Assembly (NCBI GenBank): GCA_004366195.1
Contig: ML214190.1
Location: 863-6,152 of the forward strand
DNA: 5,290 bases
Direction of reading: 5' to 3'
From: Actinomycetota bacterium
GTDB taxonomy: Bacteria > Actinomycetota > UBA4738 > HRBIN12
Shown here one piece after another: positions 1 through 4,271 of the stretch; position 1 is the first letter of the stretch, and each line of letters opens with the position of its first letter. The translations under genes were made by a program, and so were the position numbers. The notes under the pieces are model-generated. The model saw only the letters and a program-made list of their open reading frames with translations. It was not told the origin of the DNA and did not search any database.

Positions 1-108
1 TCACCGGACCTCCGCGGCCCCCATCTCCCGCATCAACCCCTCGTGCCCCTGCACCGCTCCCCTTTCTCGGGGCCTTCCCCGCTCACCGCGAGTCTGTAAC
101 CTGCGCCG

Positions 109-137
109 ACCCTATACCGGTTATCGTAACTTGTCAA
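109..137 (-). promoter_or_regulatory. Leftward sigma-70-type promoter for a gene beyond the left edge
   Basis: On the minus strand there is a perfect -35 hexamer TTGACA (132-137), a 17-base spacer and a -10 box TAGGGT (109-114), which fits the actinobacterial TANNNT pattern. Transcription would start near base 102 and run left. The block 111-140 is AT-rich compared with the rest of the window. Downstream, a ribosome-binding-like GGAGGT (minus strand, 8-13) precedes a GTG at 4-2, so the target gene may begin at the very edge, but no coding sequence can be confirmed. The hexamers and spacing are seen directly; the activity is inferred. Confidence 0.55.
120..130. promoter_or_regulatory. Inverted repeat GTTA-TCG-TAAC, candidate operator
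   Basis: GTTATCGTAAC has perfect 4-base arms around a 3-base centre. It lies wholly within the 17-base spacer of the leftward promoter and just upstream of the candidate rightward promoter, so a bound protein could affect both. Related half-sites occur nearby (GTAAC at 96-100, GTCAAC at 133-138). The adjacent CGNR zinc-finger protein is the obvious candidate binder. The short arms mean that chance is not excluded. Confidence 0.35.
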
Positions 138-159
138 CTAGCTTCGCTGGTGTCACACT
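131..159 (+). promoter_or_regulatory. Possible rightward promoter for the CGNR regulator gene
   Basis: TTGTCA (131-136) is followed after 17 bases by CACACT (154-159), a weak -10 box with three consensus matches. The start point would fall close to the ATG at 169, which has no recognisable Shine-Dalgarno sequence, so a leaderless or nearly leaderless transcript is possible. The -35 almost coincides with the -35 of the leftward promoter, because TTGTCAA reads TTGACAA on the other strand. An alternative -10 is TAGCTT (139-144), but it has no good -35. The call is weak because of the poor -10. Confidence 0.28.
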
Positions 160-168
160 GCGAACGGC

Positions 169-744
169 ATGATCGACATCCGGACCCACGACGACACCGC
201 TCCCGCCCCGGGGGAGCTCGAGGTCCTCCAACGCTTCCTCAACCTCCACGACCACGAGCCCTCGGGGCGGGAGGTCGATCCCCCACTCGAGATGATCCGG
301 GACTTCCTCGTGGAGCGGGGGCTGCTGACACCGGATGAACGCTTCGGGGAGACCGAGCGCGAGACCGCGCTCGCGCTGCGTCGGGCCCTGCGGAACCTCA
401 TCGCGGCGGGCGGCGACCGGCTGGCCCCGGATGACGCCGAGGTGATCGACCGGCTCGGCATCGAGGCCGGCCTCCACCCGCACTTCCACCCGGGCAGGGC
501 CCCGACGATCGAGCCGCGGGGCACCGGGGCGGCCGCGGCCCTCGGGCATCTACTCGCCGTCGCCTTCCTCGCCGCCGTCGACGGCTCGTTCGCCCACCTC
601 AAGCTGTGCGCCGACCCGACCTGCCGCGCCGTCTTCTTCGATCGCTCGAGGAACCGCTCCGGCAAGTGGTGCTCGATGGAGACCTGCGGCAACCGGGCCA
701 AGGTCCGCGCCTTCCGCGAGCGGCAGCGGCGGGCGGGCCGGTGA
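169..744 (+). CDS. CGNR zinc-finger / ABATE-domain transcriptional regulator
   Basis: A 191-residue protein with the two-part layout of the ABATE/CGNR family, whose members are predicted stress-responsive transcription regulators. Residues about 15-130 form the helical ABATE-like region, including LQRFLNLHDHE at 20-30, which fits the family's N-terminal pattern. The C-terminus has a four-cysteine zinc site: Cys147-x4-Cys152 and Cys168-x4-Cys173, with the family signature CGNR at 173-176, followed by a basic tail (KVRAFRERQRR) suited to DNA binding. The length is typical. ATG 169 is the first possible start: an in-frame TAG lies at 139-141 and no GTG or TTG lies between. No Shine-Dalgarno is visible. 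The stop overlaps the next start by four bases, so the regulator is probably co-translated with the DNA glycosylase. Family assignment is firm; the ligand and target genes are unknown. Autoregulation through the upstream inverted repeat is an inference. Confidence 0.9.
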   Translation: MIDIRTHDDTAPAPGELEVLQRFLNLHDHEPSGREVDPPLEMIRDFLVERGLLTPDERFGETERETALALRRALRNLIAAGGDRLAPDDAEVIDRLGIEAGLHPHFHPGRAPTIEPRGTGAAAALGHLLAVAFLAAVDGSFAHLKLCADPTCRAVFFDRSRNRSGKWCSMETCGNRAKVRAFRERQRRAGR

Positions 745-1670
745 GGACCGTCGAGATCCCCCTCGTCGGGCGCGGCGGCGAGCCGGTGGACCTCCGACGG
801 ACGCTCTCCTCCCACGGGTTCGTCGATCTCCCGCCGATGCGGCCGAGCGTGGGCCACCGCTCGCTGGAGATCACCCTGCGCACGGCGCGGGGGCGCCCTC
901 GCACCGTCCGGGTCCACGCCGGTCGCGACGGGTGCGCCGCGGTGACCGTGCTCGGACGGGCGCCCTCGGCCGAGCAGCTCGGGGAGCTCGGGAGGACGGT
1001 CCGGCACGTGCTCCGACTGGACGCCGACCTCTCGCCCTTCTATGCGCTCGCGGCGGATGATCCCGAGCTCGCCTGGGTGACGCGGGGGGCGGGAAGGATG
1101 CTGCGGAGCCCGACCGTCTTCGAGGACGTGGTGAAGACCATCTGCACGACGAACTGCGCGTGGTCGGCGACGCGGCGGATGGTCGGTGCGATCGTGGAGC
1201 ACCTCGGCGAGCCGGCGCCGGAGGCGCCGGCGAGCGGCCCCCACGGGCGCGCCTTCCCCACCCCCGAGCGCATGGCCGAGGCCGGGGAGGGCTTCTACCG
1301 CGAGGTGGCGCGGGCCGGGTACCGGGGGGCGTACCTGCTGGCGATCGCCGAAGCCGCGGCGGAGGGCCGGCTCGACCTGGAGGACCTCGCGCGCGACCCC
1401 GAGCTGCCGGACGAGGAGGTCGAGCGGAGGCTCCTCGCGCTCCCCGGCGTCGGGCCGTACGCCGCCGCGCACATCATGATGACCCTGGGCCGATACCATC
1501 GGCTGATCCTCGACTCCTGGACCCTTCCGACCTACGCGGCGAAGGTCGGCCGGCGCACGGCGAGCGACCGGGCGATCGAACGACGGTTCCGGCGCTACGG
1601 CCCCTTCGCCGGCCTCGCCTTCTGGCTGTTCCTCACCCGCGACTGGGTGGACGACGCGCTCGTCCGATGA
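741..1670 (+). CDS. HhH-GPD family DNA glycosylase (AlkA/OGG1-like, monofunctional type)
   Basis: A 309-residue predicted base-excision-repair glycosylase that would remove damaged bases by cleaving the N-glycosidic bond. Residues about 1-105 resemble the beta-rich N-terminal domain of AlkA/OGG1 proteins. The helical core begins near FEDVVKTICTTNCAW (127-141), the equivalent of the family's 'E-lv-sI-sqn' helix. The helix-hairpin-helix is LPGVGPYAAAHIMM (234-247), and the expected catalytic aspartate is Asp258 in LILDSW. At the position of the OGG1 catalytic lysine there is Tyr240, so AP-lyase activity is not expected and a monofunctional AlkA-like chemistry fits better. No Fe-S cysteine cluster is present at the C-terminus. 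GTG 741 is preferred over upstream in-frame starts because it overlaps the regulator stop as GTGA and starts a natural beta strand (VRTVEIPL); starting at 606 would overlap the zinc-finger coding region. Substrate is unknown: alkylated bases or 8-oxoguanine are both possible. Confidence 0.85.
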   Translation: MRTVEIPLVGRGGEPVDLRRTLSSHGFVDLPPMRPSVGHRSLEITLRTARGRPRTVRVHAGRDGCAAVTVLGRAPSAEQLGELGRTVRHVLRLDADLSPFYALAADDPELAWVTRGAGRMLRSPTVFEDVVKTICTTNCAWSATRRMVGAIVEHLGEPAPEAPASGPHGRAFPTPERMAEAGEGFYREVARAGYRGAYLLAIAEAAAEGRLDLEDLARDPELPDEEVERRLLALPGVGPYAAAHIMMTLGRYHRLILDSWTLPTYAAKVGRRTASDRAIERRFRRYGPFAGLAFWLFLTRDWVDDALVR

Positions 1671-1684
1671 CCCGGTTGTCCGGG
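1671..1684 (+). terminator. Hairpin directly after the glycosylase stop
   Basis: CCCGG-TTGT-CCGGG has perfect 5-base arms around a 4-base loop, starting at the base after the glycosylase stop codon. There is no T-run, as is common for putative terminators in high-GC actinobacteria. It could end the regulator-glycosylase transcript, but it also contains the -35 of the candidate promoter for the transporter operon, so it may instead be an operator or be coincidental. Confidence 0.3.
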
Positions 1685-1705
1685 GATGCGGCCAGGCCGC
1701 ATACT
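1676..1705 (+). promoter_or_regulatory. Candidate promoter of the MgtE-PhoU operon
   Basis: TTGTCC (1676-1681, four matches to TTGACA) and CATACT (1700-1705, four matches to TATAAT) are separated by 18 bases. Transcription would begin near 1712, giving a leader of about 50 bases before the ATG at 1765. The spacer is largely filled by a perfect palindrome that also touches the -10, which suggests repressor control. Hexamers and spacing are seen; function is inferred. Confidence 0.42.
1686..1702. repeat. Perfect 17-base palindrome, candidate operator or stem-loop
   Basis: ATGCGGCCAGGCCGCAT is a perfect inverted repeat with 8-base arms around a single A. It is noncoding, lying between the glycosylase stop and the transporter start, and sits between the candidate -35 and -10 with overlap into the -10. 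That placement is typical of a repressor site. As RNA read through from upstream it could form a 7-base-pair stem with a CAG loop and act as a terminator without a U-tail. The repeat itself is certain; its role is inferred. Confidence 0.55.
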
Positions 1706-1714
1706 GCCTCGGGT

Positions 1715-1728
1715 CCCGCACGAGCGGG
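1715..1728 (+). promoter_or_regulatory. Stem-loop at the 5' end of the predicted transporter mRNA leader
   Basis: CCCGC-ACGA-GCGGG has perfect 5-base arms and a 4-base loop. If transcription starts near 1712, this hairpin sits at the very 5' end of the mRNA, ahead of two Shine-Dalgarno-like stretches (GGAGGA 1733-1738 and GAGGA 1741-1745). It may stabilise the message or tune translation. The leader is far too short for a known Mg2+ M-box riboswitch. Confidence 0.3.
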
Positions 1729-1732
1729 CGCC

Positions 1733-1767
1733 GGAGGACCGAGGAAAGCGATGGCCGTCCCGTTATG
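1733..1767 (+). promoter_or_regulatory. Oddly spaced ribosome-binding region of the transporter gene
   Basis: GGAGGA (1733-1738) and GAGGA (1741-1745) are good Shine-Dalgarno sequences. The better-spaced ATG is at 1751, five bases after GAGGA, but it is out of frame with the transporter. The transporter ATG (1765) is 19 bases downstream of GAGGA. No other in-frame ATG, GTG or TTG lies between the upstream stop codon and 1765, and the first membrane helix begins soon after, so 1765 remains the best start. A small hairpin can form between GCCGT (1754-1758) and ATGGC (1765-1769), which would cover this ATG. Confidence 0.4.
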
Positions 1768-3003
1768 GCGTGGTTCTCGCAGCGTGCTCAGCGCCTGCGC
1801 GCGTACTGGCGGAGCGAGCGGCGCACGCTCCGCCAGGGTCTCGCCGCGCTGTTCGTCAGCTCGGGCGGGGACCTCCTCGCCGGCCTCGCGCTGTCCTTCA
1901 TGAGCGACTCGCTCGAACGGCTGCCCAGCCTCTTCCTGCTCATCCCGGCGGCGATCGGCATGCGCGGCAATATCTTCGGCGCGCTCGGGTCCCGCCTGGG
2001 CACGGGCATCCACGCCGGGCAGTTCGACGTTTCCCGCGACCGTTCGGGCTTCCTCGGGCAGAACGTGCTCGCCTCCGTCTATCTCACCCTCGCGACGTCC
2101 CTGTTCCTCGGCGCGGCCGCCCGCCTGGCCGCGGGCGCGTTCGGCTTCCGCTCGATCTCGATCGCGGACTTCGTGGTGGTCTCGATCATCGGCGGCGCGC
2201 TGGGGTCCATCGTCGTCGGCCTCGCCACCATCGTCATCGCGGTGCAATCGCACGCGCGCGGCTGGGATCTGGACTCGGTCTCAGCGCCCCTCGTCACCGC
2301 CACCGGAGACATCGCCACGCTGCCGGCGCTGTGGCTGGCATCGTTCCTGGTCCAGATCCCCGGCGTCACCGTCACCGTCGCCCTCGCCACCGGTCTGCTC
2401 TGCCTCGCGGCCACCGTCCACGGGCTCGTGACCGACTTGCCGCGCACGCGGCGGATCGTCCGGGAGTCGCTGCCGGTCCTGTTCCTGGCCGGGCTCGTCG
2501 ACATCCTCGCCGGCACGGTGGTCGAGGCGCGCCTGGAGCACTTCATCACGTACCCCGCGCTCCTGGTCCTGATCCCGCCCTTCCTCGAGGACACGAACGC
2601 GCTGTCCGGGATCCTGGCGGCCCGCCTGGCCTCGAAGCTGCACCTCGGAGTCATCCAGCCACGCACCTGGCCGCACGGACTGGCCTGGGTCGACATCGGG
2701 GTGAACTTCGTCTTCGCCCTCTCCGTCTTCACGATGGTCGGCCTCTCCGCCGACGTGATCAGCGCCCTGACCGGGCGCGCCAGCCCCGGCTTCTGGGTGA
2801 TGATCGCCATCAGCCTGACCGCCGGGATGCTCGCGACCGTCCTCTCCTCGGCCGTCGCCTACGTGAGCGCGGTCGCCTCGTTCCGGTTCGGCTTCGACCC
2901 CGACAATCACGGCATCCCGGTGAGCTCCAGCGTCATGGACCTCGGCGGCATGCTGTGCCTCGTCGCCGCTATCCTTCTCTTCGGCGTGACCGCGCATGGA
3001 TGA
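1765..3003 (+). CDS. Two-domain MgtE-family divalent cation (probably Mg2+) transporter
   Basis: A 412-residue integral membrane protein with two tandem MgtE transmembrane domains, the arrangement also seen in SLC41-type carriers. I count about 11 hydrophobic helices: near 24-46, 52-73, 99-124, 133-161, 176-196 and 202-222, then 234-255, 262-286, 309-333, 342-370 and 388-408. The halves share landmarks: LFLLIPAAIGMRGNIFGAL (57-75) matches LLVLIPPFLEDTNALSGIL (266-284), and ATGDIATLPALW (179-190) matches SSVMDLGGMLCL (388-399). Asp182 and Asp392 align with the conserved aspartate of the MgtE Mg2+ site (Asp432 in Thermus thermophilus). The extra helix at 202-222 would give both halves the same orientation, imitating the MgtE homodimer. 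The cytoplasmic N and CBS domains that gate classical MgtE are absent; the first helix starts by residue 24. It overlaps the following PhoU/TrkA_C gene by eight bases, so that protein is a likely partner. Ion identity is inferred from the family; other divalent cations are possible. Confidence 0.88.
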   Translation: MAWFSQRAQRLRAYWRSERRTLRQGLAALFVSSGGDLLAGLALSFMSDSLERLPSLFLLIPAAIGMRGNIFGALGSRLGTGIHAGQFDVSRDRSGFLGQNVLASVYLTLATSLFLGAAARLAAGAFGFRSISIADFVVVSIIGGALGSIVVGLATIVIAVQSHARGWDLDSVSAPLVTATGDIATLPALWLASFLVQIPGVTVTVALATGLLCLAATVHGLVTDLPRTRRIVRESLPVLFLAGLVDILAGTVVEARLEHFITYPALLVLIPPFLEDTNALSGILAARLASKLHLGVIQPRTWPHGLAWVDIGVNFVFALSVFTMVGLSADVISALTGRASPGFWVMIAISLTAGMLATVLSSAVAYVSAVASFRFGFDPDNHGIPVSSSVMDLGGMLCLVAAILLFGVTAHG

Positions 3004-4189
3004 CCAACCGAGGAACGTGAAGGATCTGCTCGTCGAGGCGAAGGACGCCTCCGAGCTGATGGTGGACCTCGCCTACGCCGCCGTCTTCTTCAACGAGGAG
3101 AAGCTGGCCGAGGAGGTCGAGCGCCTCGAGGAGCGGATGAGCGAGCACCTGCGGGCGCTGCGGACGACGGCGATGCTGGCCGCGCGGAGCCCCGAGGACG
3201 CCGAGGGCATGGCCGGGGTGCTGTGGATCGCCGACGCGATCGAGCAGATCGGCGACGCCGCCTCCGACATCGCTCGGGTGGTGGCGGCCCGCCTCGGCAT
3301 CCCGGACGCTCTCCGGCCGGACCTCCGGCACGCCGACGAGATGACGGCGCGCGTGAAGGTCCGCGAGGGCTCGCAGATGATCGGGCGCACCCTGCGCGAC
3401 CTCTCGCTCCCGACGGAGACGGGCATGTGGGTCATGGCGATCCGCCGGGGGACGGAGTGGCGGTTCGACCCCGGCCCGGACGACGTCGTCCGCGAGGGCG
3501 ACGTGCTGCTCGTCCGGGGCCCGGAGGAGGGCGTGAACCTGGTGCGGGCGCTGGCGGGCGCCCCCGAGCTCCCCCAGGCGCCTGAGGTCGAGGGGCCGCC
3601 GCTCTCCGAGCTCGACCGGGCCGTGGACATCCTCGTCGAGATGAAGGACCTGGCCGAGGCGGCGGTGGGGCTCGCCTATTCGGCCCTGCTCTTCAACGAC
3701 CGGGCGCTCGCCGCCGAGGTCGCCACCCTCGAGGGCCGCGCCGACGCCCTCCAGGACGAGCTCGAGTCCTGGGTGCTCCGGGCCGCCCCCGAGGCGCGGA
3801 ACGTGGACGAGCTCCGCGGTCTGATCCGGCTGGCCGCCGCCAGCGAGTCGATCTGCGACGCGGCCCGCGACATGACCTGGTACGTCGAGCACGGCGAACC
3901 CCTCCACCCCGTCGTCCAGATGGCGCTGGAGGAGACGGAGGAGACGAGCGCCGAGGTCGTGGTCGAGCCCCGGACCCCCGCCGACGGCCGCAGCCTCCGC
4001 GACCTGCGCGTCGAGACCGAGACCGGGATGTTCGTCCTCGCCATCCAGCGGGGCCAGCGCTGGATCTACCGGCCGCGCGGTGCCTTCGTGCTCCGCGCCG
4101 GCGACCGCCTGATCGCCGTCGGCCCGGAGGAGGGCGAGGCGGAGCTCGCCGCCCTCTGCCGCGCGCGCGAGCCCGTGTCGACCGACTGA
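2996..4189 (+). CDS. PhoU-TrkA_C-PhoU-TrkA_C tandem protein, probable transporter regulatory subunit
   Basis: A 397-residue soluble protein of two repeated units, each a PhoU-like helical domain followed by a TrkA_C (RCK C-terminal) domain, resembling the COG3273 type. PhoU-1 covers about 7-100, TrkA_C-1 about 118-186, PhoU-2 about 204-310 and TrkA_C-2 about 318-388. The units are visibly homologous: LLVEAKDASELMVDLAYAA (11-29) matches ILVEMKDLAEAAVGLAYSA (212-230), and LPTETGMWVMAIRRG (138-152) matches VETETGMFVLAIQRG (339-353). Both PhoU halves keep an E-x3-D metal-binding motif (Glu83/Asp87 and Glu284/Asp288). No RCK_N Rossmann domain, membrane helix or signal peptide is present. The ATG overlaps the transporter gene by eight bases and has no own Shine-Dalgarno, implying translational coupling. 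Known RCK_C domains bind small ligands, including c-di-AMP in some proteins, so a sensing or gating role on the MgtE channel is plausible but inferred. A role in phosphate uptake is unlikely because no Pst genes are nearby. Confidence 0.87.
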   Translation: MDDQPRNVKDLLVEAKDASELMVDLAYAAVFFNEEKLAEEVERLEERMSEHLRALRTTAMLAARSPEDAEGMAGVLWIADAIEQIGDAASDIARVVAARLGIPDALRPDLRHADEMTARVKVREGSQMIGRTLRDLSLPTETGMWVMAIRRGTEWRFDPGPDDVVREGDVLLVRGPEEGVNLVRALAGAPELPQAPEVEGPPLSELDRAVDILVEMKDLAEAAVGLAYSALLFNDRALAAEVATLEGRADALQDELESWVLRAAPEARNVDELRGLIRLAAASESICDAARDMTWYVEHGEPLHPVVQMALEETEETSAEVVVEPRTPADGRSLRDLRVETETGMFVLAIQRGQRWIYRPRGAFVLRAGDRLIAVGPEEGEAELAALCRAREPVSTD

Positions 4190-4207
4190 CGACCCCTGCG
4201 GCGGGAT

Positions 4208-4231
4208 CGGCCTCGCCGACGCGTGAGGCCG
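4208..4231 (+). terminator. Putative hairpin terminator after the MgtE-PhoU operon
   Basis: CGGCCTC (4208-4214) pairs with GAGGCCG (4225-4231) around a 10-base loop, giving a 7-base-pair GC-rich stem that starts 19 bases after the operon's last stop codon. There is no T-run, so intrinsic termination is uncertain. A second inverted repeat follows directly and shares base 4231. Confidence 0.38.
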
Positions 4232-4248
4232 GGTCCTTGCGCGGACCC
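4231..4248. promoter_or_regulatory. Inverted repeat GGGTCC-N6-GGACCC around a -35 box
   Basis: GGGTCC (4231-4236) and GGACCC (4243-4248) are perfect 6-base arms, and the 6-base centre TTGCGC (4237-4242) is exactly the candidate -35 hexamer of the downstream gene. A dimeric protein bound here would block the promoter. Alternatively the repeat is a second stem of the upstream operon's terminator. The repeat is certain; its function is inferred. Confidence 0.45.
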
Positions 4249-4265
4249 ATCCGCGGGCCTAGCCT
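4237..4265 (+). promoter_or_regulatory. Promoter predicted to give a leaderless mRNA for the RAM-domain gene
   Basis: TTGCGC (4237-4242), a 17-base spacer and TAGCCT (4260-4265, matching TANNNT) place the transcription start about seven bases later, on the GTG at 4272. There is no Shine-Dalgarno before that GTG. An in-frame TAG at 4260-4262 excludes any earlier start, so the leaderless arrangement is consistent from both sides. Leaderless genes are common in actinobacteria. Confidence 0.55.
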
Positions 4266-4271
4266 GCCGAC

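Noticed and set aside
1211..1231. Perfect inverted repeat GCCGGCGCC-GGA-GGCGCCGGC inside the glycosylase gene
   Set aside because: It encodes an Ala/Pro/Glu linker (residues about 158-164) whose codon repetition in high-GC DNA creates such palindromes; no independent sign of function.
741..1670. Annotation as an Fe-S assembly (HesB-like) protein or endonuclease III
   Set aside because: There is no cysteine cluster at the C-terminus; the HhH-GPD motif with Asp258 supports an AlkA/OGG1-type glycosylase.
153..1721. Long minus-strand open frame opposite the regulator and glycosylase genes
   Set aside because: Its translation is rich in Arg, Pro and Gly with no recognisable domain. It is antisense to two genes with clear family motifs, as expected from high GC content.
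1706..1764. Mg2+ M-box riboswitch ahead of the MgtE gene
   Set aside because: The leader after the candidate promoter is only about 50 bases, too short for the M-box fold, and no matching conserved segments are seen.
1160..1903. Plus-strand open frame overlapping the glycosylase and transporter starts
   Set aside because: Low-complexity Arg/Gly/Ala-rich translation in a shifted frame of the glycosylase gene. Only its internal ATG at 1751 is of interest, as a possible decoy start.
1686..3020. 444-residue open frame overlapping the whole transporter gene
   Set aside because: Arg/His/Pro-rich with no membrane helices or domain, whereas the frame at 1765 gives a clear two-domain MgtE protein.
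2969..3907. Minus-strand open frame opposite the PhoU/TrkA_C gene
   Set aside because: Shadow of a strongly supported coding gene, with no recognisable motif.
2996..4189. Role as the PhoU of a phosphate (Pst/Pho) system
   Set aside because: No pst or two-component genes are present, and the protein carries TrkA_C domains and overlaps a cation transporter gene.
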